A DNA stretch of 64,000 bases from Nocardioides sp. SYSU D00065 (GTDB lineage: Bacteria > Actinomycetota > Actinomycetes > Propionibacteriales > Nocardioidaceae): positions 1-64,000 of the forward strand of contig NZ_JAFMSX010000005.1 of assembly GCF_017916425.1 (NCBI RefSeq). The letters are read 5' to 3'. Each line of letters starts with the position of its first letter. Within the stretch, counting starts at the first letter, position 1. Shown piece by piece: positions 44,708 to 53,019 of this stretch. A program made the translations under genes and the position numbers. The notes beneath the pieces are model-generated. The model saw only the letters and a list, made by a program, of their open reading frames with translations. It was not told the origin of the DNA and ran no database searches.

Positions 44708-45631
44708 CTACGCCAGCGTGCCCGGGTCGGTGTTCGCGCCGCACACCACCACCGCGACGCGCTCCCCGTCCTGAGGGACGTACGCCCCTGCGAGGAGGCC
44801 GGCCATGGCCGTGGCGGCGCCGTGCTCGGCGACGATGCGGTACTCGTCCCACAGGTGCTGGCGGGCGGTGACGATGTCGGCGTCGCCGACCAGCACGGAC
44901 ACGGGTGGCTCCGCGCCGGCGGCGGCGAACGCCAGGTCGCCGACGCGGCGCGCTCCGAGGGAGTCGGCCGCGACCCCGGACACCGCGACGTCCACCGGCG
45001 CACCTGCTGCGACGGCGCTGTGCAGCGTCGGGCAGAGCTCGGGCTCGACGGCGACCACCCGCGCCCGACCCCGGACCGCGGCGGCCACGCCGGCGTACAG
45101 TCCACCGCCGCCGACGGCGACCACGATCGTGTCGATCCCGGGCTCGTCCTCCACGATCTCCTCCGCGAGCGTCCCGGCCCCGGCGGCGACCTCGGGCTGG
45201 TCGTATGCGTGGGCGAAGGCGGCGCCGGTCTCGGCGCCGAAGTCGAGCGCCGCCTGGTACGCGTCGGCGTACTGCGTCCCGACGCGCACCACCTCGGCCC
45301 CGTAGCCCCGGATGCGCTGCACCTTGACCTCGGGCGCGGTCTCGGGCACGAACACGGTCGCGCGCACCCCGAGCTCCCCGGCCGCGAAGGCCTGCGCGAG
45401 GCCGGCGTTGCCGCCGGACGCGACGACGATGCCCGCGTCTCCCAGCTCGCCGCACTCGATGGCGGCGAGCTGACGGTTGAAGGCGCCGCGGGTCTTGAAC
45501 ACCCCGCAGTGCTGGAGGTGCTCGCACTTGAGCCAGACCCCGTCGGCACCGACCGGGGCGAGCAGGGGAGTGCGGCGCACGCGGCTCTCGATCCGCTCGC
45601 GGGCGGCCAGTACGTCGTCGCGCGTGATCAC
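44708..45631 (-). CDS. Serine/threonine dehydratase-like PLP enzyme
   Basis: A 307-residue fold-type II PLP enzyme. The PLP lysine is Lys46 in HCGVFKTRGAFNRQL, the phosphate-binding loop is VVASGGNAGLAQAFA, and the glycine loop is VVAVGGGGLYAGVAAA. Catabolic threonine or serine deamination is likely, and racemase activity is an alternative in this family. It lacks the C-terminal ACT domain of biosynthetic IlvA. The GTG overlaps the sulfatase stop as GTGA, so it is translated from the sulfatase mRNA. Confidence 0.85.
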   Translation of the reverse strand: MITRDDVLAARERIESRVRRTPLLAPVGADGVWLKCEHLQHCGVFKTRGAFNRQLAAIECGELGDAGIVVASGGNAGLAQAFAAGELGVRATVFVPETAPEVKVQRIRGYGAEVVRVGTQYADAYQAALDFGAETGAAFAHAYDQPEVAAGAGTLAEEIVEDEPGIDTIVVAVGGGGLYAGVAAAVRGRARVVAVEPELCPTLHSAVAAGAPVDVAVSGVAADSLGARRVGDLAFAAAGAEPPVSVLVGDADIVTARQHLWDEYRIVAEHGAATAMAGLLAGAYVPQDGERVAVVVCGANTDPGTLA

Positions 45632-47151
45632 GGAGCCAGTATCCGCCCGGCCGCGCCCGGCGCCGGCTCGGGCAGCGGTCCGAAGACCTGGTTGCACGTC
45701 CAGCCCGCACAGTCCACGAGCTCGCTGCGGCGCAGGTCGAGCGCGGAGCGGACCGCCGCGTAGCGCGGGTCGTCGGCCAGGTTGACCATCTCGTCGGGGT
45801 CGACGAGCCGGTCGTAGAGGAAGGTGTCGGTGCCGTCGGTCCCGTAGAGGTAGCGGTCGGTGCGCACGCCCCGGTGGGACCAGCCGGTCCCGAGGGTGCG
45901 GCCGGTCTGGATGAGCGTGGTGTCGCGGAACGGCTGGTCGGCGCCCATCAGCGTCGGCAGCAGCGACGTGCCGTCGACCTGCCAGGCGGGGTCGACGCCC
46001 GTCAGCGCGGCGAACGTGACCGGCAGGTCGACGAGCGAGACCGGCAGGTCCGAGCGGCTGCCCGGGGCGATGCCCGGCCCGCGCACCAGGAGCGGGACCT
46101 GCAGCGCCTCGTCGGTCAGCACGTCCTTGCCGACGAACCGGTGCTCCCCGAGGGAGTAGCCGTTGTCGGAGCTGAAGACGAGGTACGTCTCGTCGAGGAC
46201 ACCCTGCTCGTCCAACGTCTCCACGAGGGAACCGACCGCCCTGTCCACGGCCTGCAGCGACTGCAGCCGCGCGGTGTTCTCGGCGCGGACCTCGGCCCGG
46301 GAGACCCGGGGGAGGCGGCGCAGGTACGCCGGCTGGTCGGTGACGTCGGCCTCGTCGAACGCCGGGTCGTCGAAGGCGTCCGGCCGCTGGTCGACGAACA
46401 GGTCCCGGTCCTGCGGTGCGGCCGGCGGCAGTCCGCGGCCACCCTCGGGCGTGATCCGGTAGTGCGGCGCCAGGTGCCAGGCGTACACCACGAACGGGTC
46501 GCCGCTGGCGGCGAAGTCGCGGACCGCGCGGTTGGTGTGGTCCTCGATCACCGAGGTCACGTAGCTGTCCGTGTAGTGCTGAGGGTTGCCGTCCCCGGTC
46601 ATCGAGAAGTCGACGTAGTCGTAGACGCCCTCGGTCAGGGCGTCCCAGCGCGACCAGCCGGCGGGGCGTACGTCGCGGGGACCGTAGCCGTTGAGGAACT
46701 TCCCGACGAACCCGGTCCGGAAGCCGCTGTCGCGGAACCACGAGCTCGCCTCCTGGGTGGGGTCGAGCGCCTCGAAGCCCCCGTGCACGCCGCGGTTGTG
46801 CTGCACGCCGTTGTTCTGGGCGTACTGCCCGGTCACCAGCTGGGCGCGCGCCGGGCAGCACAGGGGATGGGGCGAGACGGCGTCGGTGAACTCCATGCCC
46901 TGCTCGGCGATGAGGCGCCGGGTGATCGGCATGTGGTCGAGGTCGTCGTCGCGCATGTCGTCGGTGAGGACGAAGACGAGGTTGGGGCGGTCCTGCTCGG
47001 CCGCGTCAGCGCCGGTGCCTGAGCCCGGGCTGCCCTGCGCCATGCGCACCGACCCCGCCCGGCCGGTCCCCTCGTTGGCGGTGACGGTGGCGAGGGTGAC
47101 GAGCAGGACGCCGAGGAGCGCAGCCGTGATCGACTGTGCCCACGCTCGCAT
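45628..47151 (-). CDS. Secreted type I sulfatase
   Basis: A 507-residue arylsulfatase-fold enzyme with an N-terminal signal or anchor segment (residues 7-25, SITAALLGVLLVTLATVTA). The metal-binding opening is NLVFVLTDDMRDDDLDHMP. The formylglycine site is C98 in LCCPARAQLVTGQ, with the CxPxR consensus intact. DNGYSLGEHRF supplies late metal ligands. It needs a formylglycine-generating enzyme not seen here. Substrates could be sulfated glycans or phosphonate-like esters. The promoter -10 TACTCT (minus) lies at 47205-47210. Confidence 0.87.
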   Translation of the reverse strand: MRAWAQSITAALLGVLLVTLATVTANEGTGRAGSVRMAQGSPGSGTGADAAEQDRPNLVFVLTDDMRDDDLDHMPITRRLIAEQGMEFTDAVSPHPLCCPARAQLVTGQYAQNNGVQHNRGVHGGFEALDPTQEASSWFRDSGFRTGFVGKFLNGYGPRDVRPAGWSRWDALTEGVYDYVDFSMTGDGNPQHYTDSYVTSVIEDHTNRAVRDFAASGDPFVVYAWHLAPHYRITPEGGRGLPPAAPQDRDLFVDQRPDAFDDPAFDEADVTDQPAYLRRLPRVSRAEVRAENTARLQSLQAVDRAVGSLVETLDEQGVLDETYLVFSSDNGYSLGEHRFVGKDVLTDEALQVPLLVRGPGIAPGSRSDLPVSLVDLPVTFAALTGVDPAWQVDGTSLLPTLMGADQPFRDTTLIQTGRTLGTGWSHRGVRTDRYLYGTDGTDTFLYDRLVDPDEMVNLADDPRYAAVRSALDLRRSELVDCAGWTCNQVFGPLPEPAPGAAGRILAP

Positions 47152-47376
47152 CTACGTCCCCCCGAGACCCTGCGGTCCACGCTCTCGCCCCTGTGCTGCG
47201 CGCCAGAGTAGAGGGGGCGGGGGCGGCGCCCCAAAGCGACACGACGACTGTGGGCAAGCCGGTCCGGACGGCTACCCTGTGGCTTCGCCGACGCTCCGGC
47301 ACCCCGACCCGAAGGAACCCTCAGCGCCCGCCATGGACGAGAGCCGAAGTCCCCGCACGACCGCACCGACCATCGG
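47152..47376. promoter_or_regulatory. Divergent promoter region of the sulfatase and CNNM operons
   Basis: Candidate -10 hexamers are TACTCT on the minus strand (47205-47210), about 54 nt before the sulfatase ATG, and TACCCT on the plus strand (47273-47278), about 100 nt before the CNNM start. No other gene or repeat was seen in these 225 bp. Confidence 0.4.
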
Positions 47377-48744
47377 GTGCGTGTCGTGACCCCCCTCCTG
47401 TTGTTGCTCGTCTCCCTCGCGCTGGTGGTCGCCTGCGGCCTCTTCGTCGCAGCCGAGTTCTCGTTCGTCACCGTCGACCGGCCCAGCGTCGAGCGCGCCG
47501 CCGCCGAGGGTGACGACGGTGCCCGCGGCGTACAGCTCGCGCTCCGCTCCCTCTCGACCCAGCTCTCCGGCGCGCAGGTCGGGATCACCGTGACGAATCT
47601 CGCCATCGGCTTCCTCGCCGAGCCCGCCGTCGCCGACCTCATCGACGGCCCGCTCGCCGATGCCGGGGTCGCCGAGCGCGCGGTCACGCCGCTCGCCGTG
47701 ACGCTCGGCCTCGTGGTCGGCACCGTGGTCACGATGATCTTCGGGGAGATGGTGCCCAAGAACCTCGCGATCGCGCGCCCTCTGGAGACCGCTCGCACCA
47801 CGCAGGGCTTCATGCGCGGCTTCACCGCGCTGACCAGGGTGCCGATCCGTGCCCTCAACGGCTCGGCCAACGCGATCGTGCGCCGGCTCGGCATCGAGCC
47901 GCAGGAGGAGCTGCGCTCGGCGCGCAGCTCCCAGGAGCTGGCCTCGCTGGTGCAGCGCTCCGCCGACCAGGGCACCCTCGACGCCGAGACCGCCGAGCTC
48001 GTCGAGCGCTCGGTGGAGTTCGGCACCCGCACCGCCGGCGAGATCATGACGCCGCGGGTGCGCACGACGACCCTCGAGGAGGGCGACCGCGTCTCGACGG
48101 TCATCGAGCTGGCCCGCCAGACCGGCCACTCGCGCTTCCCGGTGCTCGACGCCGAGGACACCGTCGTCGGCACCGTCCACGTCAAGCACGCCGTCGCGGT
48201 GCCCGTCCACGAGCGCGCGACGACGCGCGTCAAGCACGTCATGGTCCGGCCCGTGGTGGTGCCGGACAGCCTGCGGCTCGACCCGCTCCTGGCCCTGCTG
48301 CGCCAGGACGGCTTCCAGATGGCGGTCGTGCTCGACGAGTACGGCGGGCACGCGGGCATCGTGACGCTCGAGGACGTGGTCGAGGAGATCGTCGGCGACA
48401 TCTCCGACGAGCACGACCGGCTCGGTGCGCGGATCCGCCAGCGCCGGGACGGCAGCTGGACGCTGTCGGGCCTGCTGCGCCCCGACGAGGTCGAGGACGC
48501 CACCGACATCGAGCTGCCCCACCACGAGGACTACGACACGGTCGCCGGGCTCGTCCTGCGCACGCTGGGCAAGGTGCCGGAGCCCGGGGACTGCATCGAG
48601 GTGGCGGTGCCCGACCGCAGTGACCCGCTCGAGCTCCGTGAGCGGCTGGTGACGTTGACCGTCGAGCGGATGGACGGCCTCCGCATCGACCGGCTCGACC
48701 TGCGCCTGGTGACCGACGAGCCTGCGGAGGCCCGCGATGAGTGA
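47377..48744 (+). CDS. CNNM/CorC-family ion transporter (hemolysin-like), copy 1
   Basis: A 455-residue membrane protein. The DUF21/CNNM transmembrane domain (about 1-185) starts with LLLLLVSLALVVACGLFVAAEFSF. Two CBS domains follow (IMTPRVRTTTLEEGDRVSTV, VLDEYGGHAGIVTLEDVVEEIVG), and a C-terminal CorC/HlyC domain ends the protein. It probably transports or senses Mg2+/Co2+. GTG 47377 was used; GTG 47386 is equally possible. It overlaps copy 2 by 8 nt. A similar tandem pair is known as Rv1841c-Rv1842c. Confidence 0.88.
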   Translation: MRVVTPLLLLLVSLALVVACGLFVAAEFSFVTVDRPSVERAAAEGDDGARGVQLALRSLSTQLSGAQVGITVTNLAIGFLAEPAVADLIDGPLADAGVAERAVTPLAVTLGLVVGTVVTMIFGEMVPKNLAIARPLETARTTQGFMRGFTALTRVPIRALNGSANAIVRRLGIEPQEELRSARSSQELASLVQRSADQGTLDAETAELVERSVEFGTRTAGEIMTPRVRTTTLEEGDRVSTVIELARQTGHSRFPVLDAEDTVVGTVHVKHAVAVPVHERATTRVKHVMVRPVVVPDSLRLDPLLALLRQDGFQMAVVLDEYGGHAGIVTLEDVVEEIVGDISDEHDRLGARIRQRRDGSWTLSGLLRPDEVEDATDIELPHHEDYDTVAGLVLRTLGKVPEPGDCIEVAVPDRSDPLELRERLVTLTVERMDGLRIDRLDLRLVTDEPAEARDE

Positions 48745-49804
48745 CGTCCTCGGCGTCGGCGTCGCCGTCGTCCTGCTGGTCCTCAACGCGTTCTTCGTGG
48801 GCGCGGAGTTCGCCCTGCTGGCCGCGCGGCGCAGCCAGATCGAGCCGCGGGCCCAGGACGGGTCCCGGGCGGCGCGCACGACGCTGCGCGCGATGGAGAA
48901 CATCTCGCTGGTGATGGCGGGGGCCCAGCTGGGCATCACCGTCTGCTCGCTCGGGCTCGGCGCCGTCGGCGAGCCCGCCGTCGCCCACCTGCTGGAGCCG
49001 CTGTTCCACCGGGCCCACCTGCCCGAGGACCTGCTCCACCCCGTCTCCTTCGTGGTGGCGATGTCCATCGTGGTCTACCTGCACGTCGTCCTGGGAGAGA
49101 TGGTGCCCAAGAACATCGCGCTCGCCGGGGCCGACCGTGCCGCCCTGGTGCTCAGCCCGCCGATGATGGTCATCGTCACCGTGCTGCGCCCGGTGATCGC
49201 CTGCCTCAACATGGCCGCCAACGGGGTGCTGCGACTGCTGCGCGTCGAGCCGCGGGACGAGGTGTCCTCGAGCTTCACGCGCGAGGAGGTCGCCGCGCTG
49301 GTGAAGGAGTCGCGGGGCGAGGGGCTGATCGAGGCCGAGGAGTACGACCGCCTCTCCGGCGCGCTCGGCTTCACCGAGAAGTCGGTGGCCTCCATCGTCA
49401 TGCGTCCCGACGGGCTGGCGACCGTGGCCCCGGGGTCCACCGTGGCGGACGTGGAGGCGGTCTGCGCGGCCACCGGGTTCAGCCGGTTCCCCGTGGCGGC
49501 GCCCGACGGCACCCTGCTGGGCTACCTCCACATCAAGGACGCGCTGGAGTCCGACGACGCGAAGCGGTCCCGGGTCATCGAGGACAAGTGGATCCGCCCG
49601 TTCGCCACGGTCCACCCCGACGACCTGCTCCACGACGCGCTCGAGAGCCTGCAGGTCAAGGGCGCCCACATGGCCCGAGTCGTGCAGCGCGACGGCACGG
49701 TGGTCGGGTTGGTGACGCTCGAGGACGTGCTGGAGGAGCTGGTGGGCGAGATCCGCGACGCGGCGCACCACGACGTGTCGGGCATCGACGCGACCGCTGG
49801 ATAG
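48737..49804 (+). CDS. CNNM/CorC-family ion transporter, copy 2
   Basis: A 355-residue paralogue of the upstream gene: CNNM membrane domain (VVLLVLNAFFVGAEFALLAARRSQ, VLGEMVPKNIALAG), then a CBS pair (SIVMRPDGLATVAPGSTVAD, VQRDGTVVGLVTLEDVLEELVG). It ends shortly after the second CBS domain and lacks the C-terminal CorC/HlyC domain of copy 1. The two may form a heterodimeric transporter. The start overlaps copy 1, and the TAG stop supplies the first bases of the pgsA -10 hexamer. Confidence 0.87.
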   Translation: MSDVLGVGVAVVLLVLNAFFVGAEFALLAARRSQIEPRAQDGSRAARTTLRAMENISLVMAGAQLGITVCSLGLGAVGEPAVAHLLEPLFHRAHLPEDLLHPVSFVVAMSIVVYLHVVLGEMVPKNIALAGADRAALVLSPPMMVIVTVLRPVIACLNMAANGVLRLLRVEPRDEVSSSFTREEVAALVKESRGEGLIEAEEYDRLSGALGFTEKSVASIVMRPDGLATVAPGSTVADVEAVCAATGFSRFPVAAPDGTLLGYLHIKDALESDDAKRSRVIEDKWIRPFATVHPDDLLHDALESLQVKGAHMARVVQRDGTVVGLVTLEDVLEELVGEIRDAAHHDVSGIDATAG

Positions 49805-49807
49805 GGT
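49802..49807 (+). promoter_or_regulatory. -10 element for leaderless CDP-alcohol phosphatidyltransferase gene
   Basis: TAGGGT ends 6 nt before GTG 49814 and begins with the stop codon of the preceding gene. Confidence 0.5.
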
Positions 49808-49813
49808 GCGCTC

Positions 49814-50413
49814 GTGTCCGAGGAAGCGACCCGCGTCTGGACCGTGCCGAACATCATCAGTGTGGTGCGGCTCGCCGGCGTGCCGCTGTTCCTCTGGCTG
49901 GTCCTCGGCCCGGAGTGGGACGCGGTCGCCCTCGTGGTGCTCATGGTCGCGGGCTTCACCGACTTCCTCGACGGCTGGCTGGCGCGACGGCTCGACCAGT
50001 ACTCGCAGCTCGGCGAGATCCTCGACCCCGTCGCCGACCGCCTCTACATCCTGGCCGTCGTGGTGGGCCTCTACCTGCGCGACATCATCCCGTGGTGGGT
50101 GGCCATCGCGCTGCCGCTGCGCGACCTGTTCCTGTGGGGCCTGGTGCCCATCCTGCGCACCCGCGGGTTCTCCGCGCTGCCGGTCCACTTCCTCGGCAAG
50201 GCCGCCACCTTCAACCTCCTGTACGCGTTCCCGCTGCTGCTCCTCGGCGAGGGTGACGGCATCGTCGCCACGCTGGCGCGCAACTTCGGGTGGGCCTTCG
50301 CCTGGTGGGGCATCGGCCTCTACTGGTGGGCGGGGCTGCTCTACGCCTGGCAGGTGCGCACGCTCCTGCGCGACACCCCGCGGCGTACGACGACGGCGAG
50401 CGACCATGGGTGA
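49814..50413 (+). CDS. CDP-alcohol phosphatidyltransferase (PgsA family)
   Basis: A 199-residue integral membrane enzyme with the full family motif DGWLARRLDQYSQLGEILDP extended to VADR, i.e. DGx2ARx8Gx3Dx3D, near residues 56-78. The start WTVPNIISVVRLAGVP is typical of phosphatidylglycerolphosphate synthase. The position matches mycobacterial pgsA2 (Rv1822), whose alcohol acceptor is unsettled, so the symbol is left open. Its stop overlaps the next start (ATG 50406). Confidence 0.9.
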   Translation: MSEEATRVWTVPNIISVVRLAGVPLFLWLVLGPEWDAVALVVLMVAGFTDFLDGWLARRLDQYSQLGEILDPVADRLYILAVVVGLYLRDIIPWWVAIALPLRDLFLWGLVPILRTRGFSALPVHFLGKAATFNLLYAFPLLLLGEGDGIVATLARNFGWAFAWWGIGLYWWAGLLYAWQVRTLLRDTPRRTTTASDHG

Positions 50414-51293
50414 GCCGCGGATGCACCAGGACACCGAGCGCCGGCTCCCCGAGCACGTCACCACGCCTCTGCTCACGTTGATCACCACCCGGTCGATGGA
50501 CGAGGACTATGCGCACGTCGCCCGGCAGCGGGCGGCTGCGGGCCAGGAGCCCCCCGCGGCCACGCGGCCCCACTGGATGAGCCTGGCGGCGATCGCAGTG
50601 CTCGGCGTGATGGCGGCGATCGTCGCGGCGCAGACCGACCGTCAGGCCGAGGTCGACGAGCTCAGCCGGGCCGCGCTGGTCGACCAGATCGAGTCGCGAC
50701 GTGACGAGGTCCGCTCCCTCCAGCGCACCGTCGGCGAGCTCACCCGCTCCAACGCCGCTGCGGTGAGCAGCAACGCCCGGCTGCAGGAGCTGCTCGAGGA
50801 CATCGACAACCGGGTGCGCCGCGCCGAGCTCCTCACCGGCTTCGCGCCCGCGCACGGCCCCGGCGTCCGATTCACGGTCGCCAACCCGCCCGGCGCGGAC
50901 GTCGACAGCGAGATCCGCGACGAGGACCTCGCCATCTTGGTGGACGGGCTGTTCGAGGCGGGGGCCGAGGCCGTCGCGATCAACGACCAGCGGATCAACG
51001 CCCTCGGCGGCATCCGCAACACCAACCGCGCCGTCCACGTCAACGGGCGGCCGGTCAACGCCCCCTACGCCGTGTCGGCCATCGGCGACCCGCGCACGCT
51101 GCAGGCGCGACTGCTCCAGACCAGCCAGGGCCAGGAGTGGTTCGCCCTCGTCGACGTCTTGGGTTTCGTCGTCACCCCTGAGAACCTCGACGACATCCGC
51201 CTGCCGGCCGCGCCTGAGCGGCCGCTGCGTGATGTGATCGAGGTCGACGCCGAACCCAACGGCGCGACGGAGGGAGAGGGGAGCACACCGTGA
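50406..51293 (+). CDS. DUF881 family membrane protein, copy 1
   Basis: A 295-residue protein with one transmembrane helix near residues 57-76 (MSLAAIAVLGVMAAIVAAQ). A coiled-coil segment (VDQIESRRDEVRSLQRTVGEL) follows, then an extracytoplasmic DUF881 domain with FAPAHGPGVRFTVANPPG and INDQRINALGGIRNTNRAVHVNG. It corresponds to Rv1823. The family is found with sporulation or division genes in Firmicutes (YlxW/YlxX neighbours). The function is unknown; it is probably an envelope protein working with its paralogue two genes on. Confidence 0.82.
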   Translation: MGEPRMHQDTERRLPEHVTTPLLTLITTRSMDEDYAHVARQRAAAGQEPPAATRPHWMSLAAIAVLGVMAAIVAAQTDRQAEVDELSRAALVDQIESRRDEVRSLQRTVGELTRSNAAAVSSNARLQELLEDIDNRVRRAELLTGFAPAHGPGVRFTVANPPGADVDSEIRDEDLAILVDGLFEAGAEAVAINDQRINALGGIRNTNRAVHVNGRPVNAPYAVSAIGDPRTLQARLLQTSQGQEWFALVDVLGFVVTPENLDDIRLPAAPERPLRDVIEVDAEPNGATEGEGSTP

Positions 51294-51622
51294 TCGCCGC
51301 CCTGGGACTGCTCATCGGAATCCTGGCCGGCCTCGTCTTCGCGCCCGAGGTGCCGCTGAGTCTGCAGAACTACCTGCCGATCGCCGTGGTGGCCGCCCTC
51401 GACGCAGCGTTCGGCGGACTGCGCGCCTACCTCGACGGCATCTTCGACGACAAGGTCTTCGTCGTCTCCTTCGTGAGCAACGTGGTCGTCGCGGCGGCCA
51501 TCGTCTACCTCGGCGACCAGCTCGGGGTCGGGGCGCAGCTGACCACGGGGGTCGTCGTCGTGCTCGGCATCCGGATCTTCTCCAACGTGGCAGCCATCCG
51601 CAGGCACGTCTTCCATGCCTGA
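51290..51622 (+). CDS. DUF1290 small basic family membrane protein (SBP-like)
   Basis: A 110-residue protein with three predicted transmembrane segments (IAALGLLIGILAGLVFAPE, YLPIAVVAALDAAFGGLRAY, VVSFVSNVVVAAAIVYLGDQ). It matches the YlxX/SBP family, always found between two DUF881 genes in actinobacteria (Rv1824). GTG start coupled to the upstream stop; the last codons overlap the next ATG. The three genes probably form one membrane complex. Confidence 0.87.
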   Translation: MIAALGLLIGILAGLVFAPEVPLSLQNYLPIAVVAALDAAFGGLRAYLDGIFDDKVFVVSFVSNVVVAAAIVYLGDQLGVGAQLTTGVVVVLGIRIFSNVAAIRRHVFHA

Positions 51623-52406
51623 CCCCGGTCCCGACTCCACGTCCCGCACGCCCGCCCGCACCGGGGGTGCACCGCCGGTGGGCGAGCGGGGGCGGGACCG
51701 CCTGCGCGACGCCTTCGTCAAGCCGACACGACGCCAGGTGGTGGTCGCGGTCCTGCTCGCCGTGCTGGGCTTCGCCTTCGTCGTACAGGTGCGCAACACC
51801 GACGCCAACGACACCTACTCGGGGCTGCGCGAGAGCGACCTGATCCAGGTGCTCAACGGCCTCACCGGCACCGCCGAGCGGGCTCGTCGCGAGGTCGATC
51901 GCCTCGAGGCACGCCGCGACGAGCTGAGCGACGAGAACCAGGCCCGCTCGGCCGCCCTCGACGAGGCCGAGCAGCGCGTGCGCACCCTCAACATCATCGC
52001 CGGGCTGGTGCCGGTCTCCGGGCCGGGGCTGCGGGTGACGATCACGGAGTCCGCCAGCCGCGTCAGCGTCGGCTCCCTCCTCGACATGATCCAGGAGCTG
52101 CGCACCGCCGGTGCGGAGGCGATGGAGTTCAACGACTCCATCCGCCTCGGGGCGCAGAGCTCGTTCGAGAACGCCGTCGGCGGCATCGAGCTCGACGACC
52201 AGCTGCTGGAGCCGCCGTACGTCCTCGACGTGATCGGCGACCAGCACAACCTGCGCACCGCGCTGACCTTCTCCACCGGACCGGTCGAGACGATGCAGAC
52301 CCTCGACGGCGCGACCGTCACGATCGAGGAGCTGGACTCGGTGGAGATCACCAGCGTGCGCGAGGCGCCGCGACCTGAGTATGCGGAGCACGGCACGGGC
52401 CAGTAG
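51615..52406 (+). CDS. DUF881 family membrane protein, copy 2
   Basis: A 263-residue paralogue with a transmembrane helix near residues 42-59 (VVVAVLLAVLGFAFVVQV). A coiled coil with RREVDRLEARRDELSDENQA leads to a DUF881 domain containing LVPVSGPGLRVTITESAS and VIGDQHNLRTALTFSTGPV. It corresponds to Rv1825. The start overlaps the DUF1290 stop, completing the DUF881-DUF1290-DUF881 trio. Confidence 0.84.
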   Translation: MPDPGPDSTSRTPARTGGAPPVGERGRDRLRDAFVKPTRRQVVVAVLLAVLGFAFVVQVRNTDANDTYSGLRESDLIQVLNGLTGTAERARREVDRLEARRDELSDENQARSAALDEAEQRVRTLNIIAGLVPVSGPGLRVTITESASRVSVGSLLDMIQELRTAGAEAMEFNDSIRLGAQSSFENAVGGIELDDQLLEPPYVLDVIGDQHNLRTALTFSTGPVETMQTLDGATVTIEELDSVEITSVREAPRPEYAEHGTGQ

Positions 52407-52467
52407 CCTGCCCGGCAGTGCCACACCGGCCCGGTCGCACCCCGTCGCCACCTTGTGAGGAGCCCCC

Positions 52468-52854
52468 GTGTATCCCGAGAACCTGAAGTACACCAGCGAG
52501 CACGAGTGGGTGCGGACCCCCGGCGAGGCCGAGGGCTCCGTGCGGGTCGGCATCACCGACTTCGCCCAGGACGCGCTCGGCGACATCGTGTACGTCTCCC
52601 TGCCGCAGGTCGGCGACGCGGTCACGGCGGGGGAGACCTGCGGCGAGCTGGAGTCCACCAAGTCGGTCAGCGACATCTACGCGCCCGTGACCGGGGAGGT
52701 GGTTGCCACGAACGCCGCGCTCGACTCGACGCCGGAGCTGGTCAACAGCGACCCCTACGAGGCCGGCTGGCTCTTCGAGGTCAGCGTCGCCGACCCCGCG
52801 CAGGTCGACGGGCTCATGGACGCCGCCGCCTACGAGGCCGGCCTGCAGGGCTGA
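52468..52854 (+). CDS. gcvH: Glycine cleavage system H protein
   Basis: A 128-residue lipoyl carrier that shuttles the aminomethyl group between the P and T proteins. The lipoylated lysine is Lys65 in GELESTKSVSDIYAPVTGE. KYTSEHEWVR at the N-terminus and NSDPYEAGWLFEV near the C-terminus are conserved. GTG 52468 follows GTGAGGAGC. gcvP lies 3 kb downstream under a riboswitch; gcvT is not in the window. Confidence 0.96.
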   Translation: MYPENLKYTSEHEWVRTPGEAEGSVRVGITDFAQDALGDIVYVSLPQVGDAVTAGETCGELESTKSVSDIYAPVTGEVVATNAALDSTPELVNSDPYEAGWLFEVSVADPAQVDGLMDAAAYEAGLQG

Positions 52855-52858
52855 TCCG

Positions 52859-52906
52859 ACCCGGCCGCCACCCGGCCGCCACCCGGCCGCCACCCGGCCG
52901 CCACCC
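52859..52906 (+). repeat. Four perfect 11-bp tandem repeats after gcvH
   Basis: The unit ACCCGGCCGCC occurs four times in a row, plus ACCC, beginning 5 bp after the gcvH stop. It is non-coding, and 11 bp is close to one DNA turn. There is no hairpin terminator at this place. Confidence 0.9.
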
Positions 52907-52950
52907 TGGTCCCGCACCGAGTTCGCCGCCCGGCCCGATCGAGGTGCTGG

Positions 52951-52956
52951 TAGGTT
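52951..52956 (+). promoter_or_regulatory. -10 element of the garA-like/ftsR-like operon
   Basis: TAGGTT would start transcription near 52963, giving a leader of about 57 nt that includes the inverted-repeat operator and a GAGGAG ribosome-binding site. Confidence 0.4.
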
Positions 52957-52971
52957 CGAGACAACCGTCAA

Positions 52972-52990
52972 CCTCAACCCTCGGCTGAGG
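52972..52990. promoter_or_regulatory. MerR-type operator candidate, site 1
   Basis: CCTCAA-N7-CTGAGG spans 19 bp, the usual span of MerR-family operators, and sits in the leader of the FHA/ftsR-like operon. The nested CAACCCTC/GAGGGTTG is also a perfect 8-bp inverted repeat (52975-52994). The same half-sites and spacer recur at 54872. Confidence 0.5.
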
Positions 52991-53019
52991 GTTGGGTGTC
53001 GATCCGTCGAGGAGTTCCC

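Noticed and set aside
45632-45650. Leaderless promoter for the dehydratase gene
   Set aside because: A GATACT hexamer is correctly spaced, but it is inside the sulfatase coding end and the GTGA overlap already explains expression.
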